The notes under the pieces were generated by a model that did not search any database, was not told the origin of the DNA, and was given only the letters and a program-made list of their open reading frames with translations. The position numbers and the translations under genes are program-made. A DNA stretch of 64,000 bases, from positions 1 to 64,000 of the forward strand of contig NZ_CABIKG010000005.1 of assembly GCF_902196125.1 (NCBI RefSeq), in the 5' to 3' direction. This document shows positions 1 through 7,460 of the stretch, one piece after another (within the stretch, counting starts at the first letter, position 1; each line of letters opens with the position of its first letter). The stretch is from Helicobacter suis. GTDB lineage: Bacteria > Campylobacterota > Campylobacteria > Campylobacterales > Helicobacteraceae.

Positions 1-106
1 TTGAGTGTTTAACCTTTTTTGGATTGATCAGAAATGTAGATATTAACTTTTTGAATCGTGATTATGTTAGCCTAGATTTGGAGTGTGAGGAGTTGACTTA
101 ATTTAA
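1..106. other. Window start, no gene seen
   Basis: AT-rich sequence downstream of the last immunity-type gene of the minus-strand island. I see no reading frame, RNA or clear terminator here. The left neighbour lies outside the window. Confidence 0.4.
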
Positions 107-394
107 TCAAGTGGCATGGGTAGGGTAGTTAAGTTTAAAATAGGCTTTAAGGGTTTCATTACTAGCCTTATAAAGTGGCTCTATTTTTTCAATATCAGAA
201 ACATAGAGATCATACCCCCAGCCGTACATGTCAATTGTTAAACTATCCCCACCTTCATCACCACTACACGCCGCAAAATCATAGCCATCAAAAAGACCTT
301 CAATTACAGGGCCTTCGGGTATTGCTTGATCATCTATTAGGGTAACTCTAACAAACCAATTTAGGTATTTTGTATAATCCTCAAGTTTAATCAT
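107..394 (-). CDS. Immunity-type small protein, copy 1
   Basis: A 95-residue acidic protein. I place the start at the ATG at 394, because its first bases overlap the stop of the upstream toxin-tip fragment (stop at 387-389), as in the other two copies; the longer frame opening at 487 reads through the tip in a wrong frame. It shares about three quarters of its residues with copy 2: the stretch from WFVRVTLIDDQAIPEGPVIE through the GYDxAxCSGDEGGDSLTI core to KIEPLYK is almost unchanged. The pattern (a short beta-rich chain with FDGYDY and an acidic loop) also occurs in copy 3. I infer a cognate inhibitor of the nuclease-like tip encoded just upstream, from position and repetition only; no named immunity family was recognised. 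Confidence 0.6.
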   Translation of the reverse strand: MIKLEDYTKYLNWFVRVTLIDDQAIPEGPVIEGLFDGYDFAACSGDEGGDSLTIDMYGWGYDLYVSDIEKIEPLYKASNETLKAYFKLNYPTHAT

Positions 395-545
395 GTTCGC
401 CCTTGACAAATGGCACAATATGCATGCCCTTTTTATTGAAGTGTACCTTACTATAATTTGTTTTTGTTTTTTCTTTGATCCCGCCAAAGGGCATAACTAT
501 GCCTTCAAAATCTGGGTGATAGATAATTAGTTTTTTAATCCCATG
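387..545 (-). pseudogene. Orphan toxin C-terminal tip, fragment 1
   Basis: Read on the minus strand, this interval encodes the C-terminal tip of the 410-residue toxin-like protein at 1230-2462: HPDFEG, then NYSKVHFNKKG and HIVPF in the same order and spacing. The middle (between HPDFEG and NYSK) is a different sequence from the parent and from fragment 2. The frame opens after an in-frame TAG near 558 and has no start codon or ribosome site, so it is not expected to be translated alone. It ends with a TAA overlapping the ATG of immunity copy 1. It looks like a silent cassette or the relic of an earlier toxin end. Confidence 0.75.
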
Positions 546-552
546 TGTGTTT

Positions 553-828
553 TTATCCTATATAGCGAGTCAAAAGGTCTTGATATGCCTTATCATCAAG
601 CTTGTACAGCGGTTCTATTTTTTGAATATAAGAAACATACATATCATACCCCCAGCCGCCCATGTTAATTGTTAAGCTATCGCCCCCCTCATCACCGCTA
701 CACACTGCATAATCATAACCATCAAAAACGCCTTCAATTACAGGACCTTCGGGTATTGCTTGATCATCTATTAGAGTAACCCTAACAAACCAGCCACAAT
801 ATTTGGCGTAGTCTTTTAATTCAATCAT
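553..828 (-). CDS. Immunity-type small protein, copy 2
   Basis: A 91-residue acidic protein, close paralogue of copy 1 (107-394), diverging mostly at both ends. The ATG at 828 overlaps the TGA of toxin-tip fragment 2, and a GGAG-type site (AAGGAG read on the minus strand just upstream) fits this start. The conserved GYDYAVCSGDEGGDSLTI segment and WGYDMYV motif mark the shared fold. The tight overlap with a toxin tip implies the pair moved as a unit. Function as an immunity protein is inference from arrangement; the protein could instead be a small phage accessory protein. Confidence 0.6.
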   Translation of the reverse strand: MIELKDYAKYCGWFVRVTLIDDQAIPEGPVIEGVFDGYDYAVCSGDEGGDSLTINMGGWGYDMYVSYIQKIEPLYKLDDKAYQDLLTRYIG

Positions 829-1000
829 GCTTACTCCTTAAAAAAGGCACAATATGCAAACCCTTTTTATTGAAGTGCACCTTACTATAATTTGTCTTAA
901 CCGCTTCTTGAATGTCTGTTTTTTCATGTGGTACAACCACGCCTTCAAAATCCGGGTGATGAATAATTATTTTTTTCTCGCCTTTGCTTAGCGCATGTAG
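821..1000 (-). pseudogene. Orphan toxin C-terminal tip, fragment 2
   Basis: Sixty codons on the minus strand, beginning in frame directly after the TAA of immunity copy 3 (1001-1003) and ending with a TGA that overlaps the ATG of immunity copy 2. It carries HHPDFEGVVVP, NYSKVHFNKKG and HIVPF, matching the end of the 410-residue toxin-like protein. No start codon lies near its beginning, so it could be translated only by stop readthrough or after recombination onto an intact toxin body. Between the conserved blocks the residues differ from both other versions, as expected for polymorphic toxin ends. Confidence 0.75.
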
Positions 1001-1237
1001 TTATTCTGACTGGTTTTGTATTTTCTGAATTCTTGAGGCGCGTATTGAGTAGCCTATCCCTTGATAAGTTACTGTTAACTCATCTTCTAAATCTGCCTCG
1101 TCCTCTTGGAGGTCAACCGGGGCATAATCATAGCCATCTAGCTTAACATTTTCCCAAACGCGCCCGTCAACAAAGGTAATTTTTAATAATCGGGAGTAAT
1201 TGTCCATATCGGGTAAGTTTTTCATGTTGTTATCCAT
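1001..1237 (-). CDS. Immunity-type small protein, copy 3
   Basis: A 78-residue protein starting at the ATG at 1237, which overlaps the TAA of the toxin-like gene (1230-1232) in an ATGGATAA arrangement; a longer frame opening at 1330 is only the toxin read out of frame. It is the most diverged of the three paralogues but keeps GYDYAP, an acidic run, a GxGY motif and the RIQKIQ ending that matches DIEKIE / YIQKIE. Translational coupling to the intact toxin end makes it the best candidate for the current cognate immunity protein. Role inferred, not shown. Confidence 0.62.
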   Translation of the reverse strand: MDNNMKNLPDMDNYSRLLKITFVDGRVWENVKLDGYDYAPVDLQEDEADLEDELTVTYQGIGYSIRASRIQKIQNQSE

Positions 1238-2462
1238 TAAAGGGCACAATGTGAAAACCCTTTTTATTGAAGTGTAGTTTACTTTTGTATACCTTAACCG
1301 GAGCTTTTGACTTATCAAAGAACGGTACAACTACACCTTCAAAATCAGGGTGGCTAATAATGCCGCGCTTATCCCACTTATCTTGGCTATCTGTTAACTT
1401 AACTTCTAAGCTTTCTTTTATCCACCCCCTAACCTGCTCAATTGTGGGGGCTTTTGTGTAATAGCTACGCCCCTTAATATAGTTTGGGCTACCCAAAACA
1501 TGGCGCTCTTGTTTCTCATCTAAGCTTAATAAAGATAGCGCGCTTTTAATTGTAGCTAGTACTCTTTGGGTAAAAGGGTAGGGCTTTTCAGCTGGGGCGC
1601 GTTTGGCTAGCTCATCAAAATCTAATTTCTTAATCTCAAACCCCTCTTTTAACGGAGGCGCCTCCGTGAAGTGCTCTAAACTGACTAACTCTGTGCCTTG
1701 AATTTCAAGTTCATAGAAACGCCCTAACTTTTGGCCTACTAGCTTTCTACTATCTTTATGAGTGGCTAGCAAGAGCGGAGAGTCTAAGACCTCCCTAGCT
1801 AAATAAAAATCAAAGAGATCATTAGCTGGGTTAGCTTTAAGGGTTTTAGCTTTTAGCTTAATTGGCATTGTTTCTAACACCCCAAAACGCAAACTACCCC
1901 CATTTTTAGAAAGCCTAATTAACTCTTTAAATCTTGCTTTTTTAGTGGCGATATTTTGTAACACCCCTTTAAGTAAGCTTGTAGCTTTAGGGTTGTTTGC
2001 ATAAGTAGCTAGCTTGTTTTTAAAGAAGTTAGCTAAGAATTTATAATTATCCCTTTCAAATCCTCCCGCTTGAGTTCCCCCCTCTTGTGGGATATTTTTA
2101 GTAAGGCTTATGCCTTTGGCTTTGATCTGTCTTTCGCTCCACATTTGCAACTCACACCGACAACCCCAATCAAGCGGCGGGGTGTGGGTTTGCCAAAAGG
2201 GGTGTTTTCTTGGTAAACACACATTATCAAAGGCTAAATGACGGGCGGCGCTATCATGGCGACTATGGAATACATAGTACCACCCATCGCCATTACTACT
2301 ATCAACAATTGGCGGGGCACTTTCATAACGCATTAACTTACCCCTAGCATTGGCATAAATTAAATTATATTTAAAGATTCGTTCAAGGCGCTTTTTATTG
2401 TACCAAGCACTGCAACCAGCCCCACACCAAACCAAATTAAGCGGGTTCACTGGTATTGTCAA
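1230..2462 (-). CDS. Mu F-like head protein with nuclease-toxin-like C-terminus, N-truncated
   Basis: A 410-residue protein starting at TTG 2462. Residues about 25-115 match phage Mu gpF / SPP1 gp7-type head morphogenesis proteins: RLERIFKYN, a His/Asp-rich stretch, then HPFWQTHTPPLDWGCRCELQ with the paired cysteines. The usual N-terminal 150 or so residues are absent and an in-frame stop lies just upstream of the TTG, so the 5' end looks truncated. The C-terminal third (KRGIISHPDFEG to HFNKKGFHIVPFNG) resembles the nuclease domains of the barnase/EndoU/colicin E5/RelE-like group often fused to such phage proteins in Helicobacter; assignment to one family is uncertain. An immunity-type gene overlaps its stop and two copies of its tip lie downstream. 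It may be non-functional if the truncation is real. Confidence 0.62.
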   Translation of the reverse strand: MTIPVNPLNLVWCGAGCSAWYNKKRLERIFKYNLIYANARGKLMRYESAPPIVDSSNGDGWYYVFHSRHDSAARHLAFDNVCLPRKHPFWQTHTPPLDWGCRCELQMWSERQIKAKGISLTKNIPQEGGTQAGGFERDNYKFLANFFKNKLATYANNPKATSLLKGVLQNIATKKARFKELIRLSKNGGSLRFGVLETMPIKLKAKTLKANPANDLFDFYLAREVLDSPLLLATHKDSRKLVGQKLGRFYELEIQGTELVSLEHFTEAPPLKEGFEIKKLDFDELAKRAPAEKPYPFTQRVLATIKSALSLLSLDEKQERHVLGSPNYIKGRSYYTKAPTIEQVRGWIKESLEVKLTDSQDKWDKRGIISHPDFEGVVVPFFDKSKAPVKVYKSKLHFNKKGFHIVPFNG

Positions 2463-2873
2463 GAGCTAGATTGGAACTTAAAGCAGTTAGAGGCCCTTTT
2501 CTGCATGTTTGCAAAAAGTCTACAAGCGCTATAAGTAAAGAAGATACAACTAAGTTAATTATTGGTTTGGGTAAGGCGTATAAGGCCGTAATTGGCAAAG
2601 ATGACGCGATTAATAATCCAAACTATATCCCCAGCAGGCTACAATGATGCCCGCGCTAGACTTTGAGATTTTTAAGACTTTAAGCCTTGAGGAATTGCGC
2701 GCGCTCTATGGCGGGCAAAGGTTGCGTTTGATCTATAGCGCGAGAAAACGCACAAAACCCCGTACACGCCCATAACCTCAGCGTTAAAACCAATTAGCCA
2801 CTAAGGTGGGTAAGCTGATGTTAGAGTAAATGGCTGTATTTTGCCCCGTTTCTAGCGCAAGAGTGCTAAAAAA
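2463..2873. other. Gap with two short plus-strand frames, possible phage debris
   Basis: This 411-base stretch separates two minus-strand island genes. On the plus strand there are two short frames: one ending at 2647 (about 60 codons) and one from ATG 2644 to 2775 (43 residues, basic C-terminus), joined by an ATGA-type overlap. That overlap is typical of real phage gene pairs, but ribosome sites are weak and I recognise neither product. I treat them as probable remnants, perhaps of the prophage that supplied the head-protein fragment. Confidence 0.3.
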
Positions 2874-3611
2874 TTAATTTGGTGTCTTTAGCCACTCCAC
2901 GCCTTTAGGGGCTAAACTAAAAAAGGGATTATGTTGTGCTTTAGGTGTGTCTAAATTTAGCCCATCATAATAGGCATTTCCTGCCATATGCCTATGGGCG
3001 CGGTTATTAATTCTTTCACCTAGCACATTAACAACTTTAGTACCTAGTATGCCCCTCATAGGATTAAAGCTTTCAATGCCCACATAGCTAACACTTCCCG
3101 GTGCTCCGTCTTTATAAATGCTGCCTTCTGCTAATACCTCATAAGGGTGATAAATTAGCGCATTGACTCGGGGGTTTGTAGTGTTATTTTGACTCTTAGC
3201 TATGTTAGTAGCAATTCCGATATTAGTTGTTGTGCCTTGATAGTATTTAAGCGCATTTTTAGCATTTGCATTTAGCACACCCATAGCAATACTGCCTACA
3301 ATACCGGTTATTGCACTTGTTACCGCCGCTGTAGTGCTAACTATATGCTGTTGAGCTAGTCCCACTTTGACATGTTCGCGGCGATAGTTAATGAAGCGTT
3401 CAAAAGCCTTAAGCTCAACTTGGTTAAGTGCGGAGGTATCAAGGTTAAAGCTACTACTGGCTAAAGTCTGCACATTAGAGAGTTTAGCCACGATATAACT
3501 AGACTTGTTGGCTCTAGGGCGTTTAGAAAAAGCTCCTTTAGTGGGCATTGTAGATTTTAATGTTTGTTTAAGTTTAGCGCCGGAGCAAGAGAAGCGATCA
3601 GCAGTTGACAT
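2874..3611 (-). CDS. Hypothetical protein of the phage-like island
   Basis: A 245-residue protein I do not recognise. It has a basic N-terminus (SKRPRANKSS), a central Ala/Gly/Thr-rich hydrophobic stretch at about 93-115 (VSTTAAVTSAITGIVGSIAM) that could be a membrane segment, and a C-terminal part with MRGILGTK, NNRAHRHMAGNAYY and NPFFSLAPKG. Two starts are possible, ATG 3611 and ATG 3548; neither has a good ribosome site. It lies upstream of the truncated head protein and beside an IS607-end remnant, so it is probably part of the same acquired island. A tail, holin-like or effector role would be guesswork. Confidence 0.5.
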   Translation of the reverse strand: MSTADRFSCSGAKLKQTLKSTMPTKGAFSKRPRANKSSYIVAKLSNVQTLASSSFNLDTSALNQVELKAFERFINYRREHVKVGLAQQHIVSTTAAVTSAITGIVGSIAMGVLNANAKNALKYYQGTTTNIGIATNIAKSQNNTTNPRVNALIYHPYEVLAEGSIYKDGAPGSVSYVGIESFNPMRGILGTKVVNVLGERINNRAHRHMAGNAYYDGLNLDTPKAQHNPFFSLAPKGVEWLKTPN

Positions 3612-3699
3612 AGGATAACCGCTCGAAAATGCCGCGTTTTTAAGAGGGTGAACAAAGGCGACTATTCTTATCTGATTTCATCTAAATTAGATTAATTAC

Positions 3700-3830
3700 A
3701 CCCCTACAAACATACAAAATCCTATAAAACCCTACAAAATTCTATAAACAAGATGTTAACAGAAATTTTAGGGAATGAGATTTCTTGTCGTGTTTCTGTT
3801 TTTACCATACCGACTACTAACTGATAAGTG
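3700..3830 (-). mobile_element. Degenerate right end of an IS607-type element
   Basis: This stretch matches the right end of the IS607-type element at 16657-16760: the CCTACAAAc.TAaAATCc.ATAAAACCCTA run, followed by sequence that reads on the minus strand QLVVGMVKTETRQEISFPK against the TnpB ending QLVTSMVETGIQQKSHALSL. Only the last two dozen or so TnpB codons and the AT-rich end survive. It is therefore the scar of a second element that has otherwise been lost, bordering the phage-like island. Confidence 0.75.
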
Positions 3831-3875
3831 ATAAATTTGCTTTATTTAATCTTAGCTAAATCTTAGATTTTCACC

Positions 3876-5225
3876 CTACACGGGCGATTTTCTAAAAGCC
3901 ACTGAAGTTTCTATAATTTGCTCTCTACTAATTTGCAAAGCATCGTATTTGACAATAATGGTATTTTGGGTTTCATTCACATACCACTCTAAAATCCCCG
4001 GTGTGTTTTCTAGTGTGCTAAACTTTGCGCGTTCAAAGGCATCTAAGGGGAAATAGACATTTTTTTGTTGGTTGGGGTTACTTAAAAAACAAACCAAGCC
4101 AAACCACAACGCACACACACCCACCACAATGAGCGCTAGTTTTTCTACACCCAAGTAGTGATAGCCTATCCCTCCAAGCATGCCGCCTATAAACGATCCT
4201 ACATAGCCATAGGTTACAAACATGCCAAGCACTAGCCCGCGCTGGTGTGCTTTACAAAACTTACTAGCTAAAGATTGCATAATAGGCTCAAGCGTACCAA
4301 ATCCAGTAAAAAAGCACATAATCCCAGTGATAAAAAGCCAAGCAACTGGAGAATTAACATGGTAATCAGCAAAGGCTAGGCATAAATAGGCGATTAAAAA
4401 TAATGTAATGCCCCCTAAAAGTACACCCTTAGCCTTATGGAATTTTTCAGCAATAATGGCTGCTGGTCCCATGCTTATCATTCCAAGCACCGCCCCAGAG
4501 GTATAAATTTTCCATAAAACACTTTTATCCATCTTAAATTCATGCACGATAGCCAAAGGTACAACCACAAAAATCAAAGTCATCAAACACTTTTCAAAAA
4601 AAGAGCAACTACTGATGATAAAAATATCCTTGTTTTTGAATACATCTTTAAGTTGGGGCTTTTCTTTGAGGCTGTAAAAAATCTTGGGGGGTTCTTGGAC
4701 TTTAAAAGCCATTAAAAACATGGAAAAAAGGGTTAAAAGTGCGGTGAGAAAAAAAAGCCACTGCACCCCAAAGGCCATGCCAATACTAGGGCCTATTACC
4801 ATAGCCGCCGTAAAACTCATAAAAATCCCTGCGCCCATAAAGGCCATAGCATGGGTGCGTTTTTCCTCTTCAACCACATCAGCCACCATAGCGCTAAGCA
4901 CCCCCCCCACAGCTCCCATGCCTTGTACTAATCTACCTGCTACTAGACATGTAATATCATGGGCAAAAAAACAGAGTAAAGACCCTACAGTAAAAACCCC
5001 CAAGCACCCAATCACCACCTTTTTACGGCTATAACGATCGCTAAGCGCCCCTATGGGGGTTTGGAAAAGAATTTGGGTAAAATACGCACCCCCTACGGCT
5101 AAACCCACCATAGAAGCGCTTGCATGGAAACTAACCGCATAAAGAGAAATCACGGGTAGAACAATAAATAAACCCAAAAAACGCAAAGAAGACACAAATA
5201 CTAAAGGTAAAATTTTTGCCACCAT
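3876..5225 (-). CDS. MFS efflux transporter, YajR-like
   Basis: A 449-residue inner-membrane protein with about twelve hydrophobic segments. The loop after the second segment carries GALSDRYSRKKVVIG, the major facilitator motif A, and the fifth segment region has the GxxxGPSIG antiporter-type motif. The last 60 or so residues form a soluble tail (FPLDAFERAKF to IIETSVAF) like the ferredoxin-fold domain appended to E. coli YajR, and total length agrees with YajR. Substrate is unknown; drug or sugar efflux by proton antiport is likely. The small membrane protein at 5239-5475 lies 13 bases upstream on the same strand, probably co-transcribed. Confidence 0.8.
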   Translation of the reverse strand: MVAKILPLVFVSSLRFLGLFIVLPVISLYAVSFHASASMVGLAVGGAYFTQILFQTPIGALSDRYSRKKVVIGCLGVFTVGSLLCFFAHDITCLVAGRLVQGMGAVGGVLSAMVADVVEEEKRTHAMAFMGAGIFMSFTAAMVIGPSIGMAFGVQWLFFLTALLTLFSMFLMAFKVQEPPKIFYSLKEKPQLKDVFKNKDIFIISSCSFFEKCLMTLIFVVVPLAIVHEFKMDKSVLWKIYTSGAVLGMISMGPAAIIAEKFHKAKGVLLGGITLFLIAYLCLAFADYHVNSPVAWLFITGIMCFFTGFGTLEPIMQSLASKFCKAHQRGLVLGMFVTYGYVGSFIGGMLGGIGYHYLGVEKLALIVVGVCALWFGLVCFLSNPNQQKNVYFPLDAFERAKFSTLENTPGILEWYVNETQNTIIVKYDALQISREQIIETSVAFRKSPV

Positions 5226-5238
5226 GTTAACCCCCTAT

Positions 5239-5475
5239 TTAAGGCTCATTTAGATTTAAGGATTCTGGCATGTTTTGGTGTGAATCAGTCTTTTGGATTT
5301 TGTGTGGATTTTCTGTGTGTTTCTTTGTAGCTTCTAAGGCTGCTATTTGGTGCGTATAAACCCCATAAAAGGCCCCACCTGCGATCAATATAAACAACAA
5401 ATCCGTAGATCTGATTTTAGGACAAAACTTACATGCCATGTCTATTTCTTTTTGTCGGTTATAACACACTTTCAT
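5239..5475 (-). CDS. Small single-span membrane protein, hypothetical
   Basis: Up to 78 residues from ATG 5475, or 66 from ATG 5439; I favour 5439, where the protein begins MACKFCPKIRSTDLLF, because the extra N-terminus lies in promoter-like sequence. It has a CxxC near the N-terminus, one membrane span (LLFILIAGGAFYGVYTH) and a polar, Lys/His-rich tail. It directly precedes the MFS gene on the same strand. No function recognised; a small subunit or partner of the transporter is possible but unsupported. Confidence 0.55.
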   Translation of the reverse strand: MKVCYNRQKEIDMACKFCPKIRSTDLLFILIAGGAFYGVYTHQIAALEATKKHTENPHKIQKTDSHQNMPESLNLNEP

Positions 5476-5484
5476 TAAAGGTAG

Positions 5485-5490
5485 TATAAT
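5485..5490 (+). promoter_or_regulatory. -10 box for sppA
   Basis: TATAAT 28 bases ahead of the sppA ATG, followed by TAGGAG as ribosome site. It fits the Helicobacter sigma-80 promoter, which needs little more than a good -10 element. Confidence 0.6.
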
Positions 5491-5517
5491 GCAGGCTTTA
5501 TCATTCTAGGAGTTTTT

Positions 5518-6378
5518 ATGCTTGATAAGTTAGCTAAAGTCATCACCCTTCCTTTAGAATTCATCACCCGTTATTTTAAAGCCCTTGTATTTTTATTAAT
5601 TGTGGCTGTATTGCTCATTAGCACTAAAAGTACAGCAACACAAAAACCTAATTTAGCAAAACTCTATCTATATGGCCCTATTTTTGAAAGTGAGAGTTTT
5701 CAAGATCAAATCAATAAAATATTACAAAAACCCAGTATTAAAGGCGCTCTTTTAATGATTGATTCTCCGGGCGGGACGATTAGTGCGAGTGTAGAATTAG
5801 CTGACATGGTGGCTAGTTTGGCTAAAAAAATGCCTGTAGTGGCATATGTGCGCGGTGTAATGGCTAGTGGGAGCTATTATGCGGGCATGATGGCTAGTAA
5901 GGTTTATGCCAATAGGGGCGCACTCATTGGCTCTATTGGTGTGATTTTTAGTGGTGTGGATATTGCGCCTTTAATGGATAAATTAGGCATTAAGACACAA
6001 GGTATTGCTAAGGGTGCGTATAAAGAAGTGGGCACATTTATGCGGGAGTGGACACCGCAGGAAAAACAATATCTTAATGGCTTACTCAATGAGCAATATG
6101 GCATGTTTGTAAGCGATGTGGCTAAGGCTAGACATTTAGACCCCAAAGACGCTCCTGTATTTGCTGAGGGTAAAATTTTTAGCGCTAAGCAAGCCTTGTC
6201 TTTAAAGCTCATTGATCAGGTTGGTACTTATGATGAGGCGATTAAAGCGTTACAGCATTTGAGTGCGGTTAAAAATCCAATCTGGCTTCAAAAGGATAAA
6301 TTAGAAATTTTCATGGATAAGTTTTTTAAATCCAGTAGCCAAGCACTCGCCCAAATCTTGAGTTATCAGATGCGCTAG
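5518..6378 (+). CDS. sppA: Signal peptide peptidase SppA, S49 family
   Basis: A 286-residue membrane-anchored serine protease that degrades released signal peptides. One transmembrane anchor lies at about 20-38; the protease domain follows. Ser117 in MASGSYYAG is the predicted nucleophile and Lys169 in KGAYKEVG the general base; their spacing of 52 residues equals that of Ser147/Lys199 in Bacillus SppA. The GGTISAS and GALIGSIGV motifs are also typical. The length is that of the single-domain form, not the 67-kDa E. coli form. It has its own promoter and faces a lipoprotein gene convergently. Confidence 0.88.
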   Translation: MLDKLAKVITLPLEFITRYFKALVFLLIVAVLLISTKSTATQKPNLAKLYLYGPIFESESFQDQINKILQKPSIKGALLMIDSPGGTISASVELADMVASLAKKMPVVAYVRGVMASGSYYAGMMASKVYANRGALIGSIGVIFSGVDIAPLMDKLGIKTQGIAKGAYKEVGTFMREWTPQEKQYLNGLLNEQYGMFVSDVAKARHLDPKDAPVFAEGKIFSAKQALSLKLIDQVGTYDEAIKALQHLSAVKNPIWLQKDKLEIFMDKFFKSSSQALAQILSYQMR

Positions 6379-6402
6379 CTTGTTTAAAGTCTTAAGCTTA
6401 TT

Positions 6403-6753
6403 TTACCTCGCCCTAAAAGTAGCTGCTCTCCCTGTAACTTTGATCAAGGTTACACCATAACCACCGGGATGGATAATCTCATAACGGGGTAGAAGAAGGG
6501 TGTCGCACTTACATGCAGCAATAGCCTTATCAAGTAATAACTCTGTCATATTAGGATTCTTAGGGTTATAGGGCATTTCTGCACTCACCAAACCACCCAC
6601 ATTAAAATCGCTACTGCTAAATTGCACAAGATACTTTACATTGCGATCAAATTTTGCCGCTATCACCGCAGGATTGGAACAACCACCAAGTAGCAAAGAG
6701 AACAATAACCCCCCTAACAAAAACCCACCAATACTTTTACCAAGTAGAGTCAT
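6403..6753 (-). CDS. Lipoprotein of unknown function
   Basis: About 116 residues from ATG 6753; the track-like longer frame from 6789 adds 12 residues ahead of the signal peptide. From 6753 the protein has a classical lipoprotein signal, MTLLGKSIGGFLLGG...LLLGGC, with Cys25 as the lipidated residue. The mature part ends VTLIKVTGRAATFRAR, a pattern shared with small cell-envelope lipoproteins that have a conserved VTGxAAxF tail. A CKCD motif sits in the middle. It is alone between sppA (convergent) and a repeat-controlled unknown gene. Function is not known. Confidence 0.65.
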   Translation of the reverse strand: MTLLGKSIGGFLLGGLLFSLLLGGCSNPAVIAAKFDRNVKYLVQFSSSDFNVGGLVSAEMPYNPKNPNMTELLLDKAIAACKCDTLLLPRYEIIHPGGYGVTLIKVTGRAATFRAR

Positions 6754-6789
6754 ATCTTCCCCCCTTGCAAATCTAAAAAGACTAGACAT

Positions 6790-6908
6790 GAAATGTCCTT
6801 ATTAAAAAAATAACGGGTATCGTTGTAACATGCGGGTATTGTACCGCAAAAGTGGAAATGGGTAGTACCCATCTCATCAGCTAAAGACGAGTGGGATTTC
6901 TGTGATAC
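6790..6908. other. Hairpin-rich intergenic stretch
   Basis: Read on the minus strand, downstream of the G-tract gene, CCCACTCGTC and GATGAGATGGG can pair with minor mismatches, and an ATGGGTA-C-TACCCAT palindrome follows at once. It may be a transcript end for the gene at 6909-7290, but no U-run follows, so it is not a standard intrinsic terminator. Confidence 0.35.
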
Positions 6909-7290
6909 TTAAATTCCTGTATCTGCAAGATCTAGCAGATCATGAGAAAGAGAAATCAACTCCTCAAATAATGCCCTAAAATCCTCCAGAAGTTCTATGT
7001 ATATGCCCAATATACCATGGAATAGGGACGGATCTAAGTCTAACTCCAAAGGATACTCTTGTGAATCTGTACTCTCTTTGGTAAGCAGATAAAAATATGC
7101 AACGTCGGCTAAAAACTGCCGATGTTTCTCAGACACCCCTGCACCCGGTCGTAAATGCCTACCATCAGCAGGACTCACGCTTTTCAAACACTTTTTTAAG
7201 GTCTCTTTTTTAAAAGTTTCTAGTTGGATACGGCTAGAAGTACCCCCCCCCCCCCCCCCGTAGAACAGCGGCAATGGTAGGATTAAACAT
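6909..7290 (-). pseudogene. Repeat-switched gene of unknown function, out of frame here
   Basis: A GGAGG site six bases before ATG 7290 starts a frame MFNPTIAAVLR that runs into a tract of 17 G (7243-7259) and, at this length, stops two codons later. The long downstream frame (SSRIQLETFKK... to LADTGI) joins this start only with 16 or 19 G, giving 126 or 127 residues. Without a shift it could start only at a TTG at 7274, which lacks a ribosome site. The protein is acidic towards the C-terminus with a leucine-rich helical end (ELLEDFRALFEELISLSHDLLDL). I recognise no family. Switching by slippage of the tract is the evident control. Confidence 0.7.
7243..7259 (-). repeat. G17 homopolymer tract
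   Basis: Seventeen consecutive C on the plus strand, G on the coding strand, eleven codons into the gene at 6909-7290. Tracts of this length slip at high rate in Helicobacter and switch genes on and off. Confidence 0.9.
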
Positions 7291-7460
7291 GAAAAACCTC
7301 CAAAAAAAAATTAACAAGAATTTAATAGTAGATTAAGGTAAATGAAAAACCAACAAATTTATCTTTTCCTGATACTCCAAACGGTGTTGTATTTACCTAG
7401 ATATCCTTAGCTTCACTCCCCACCAGATTTTAGCGCGGGCATTAACTCCTTTAAAACCCT

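Noticed and set aside
2456-2647. Plus-strand frame of 63 codons as a real gene
   Set aside because: Its beginning overlaps the toxin gene start region, no ribosome site, no known relative; kept only as possible debris.
6850-6900. CTGATGA near a GAAA on the minus strand, resembling a hammerhead ribozyme core
   Set aside because: The order and pairing of the three stems cannot be formed; the conserved bases are not in a workable arrangement.
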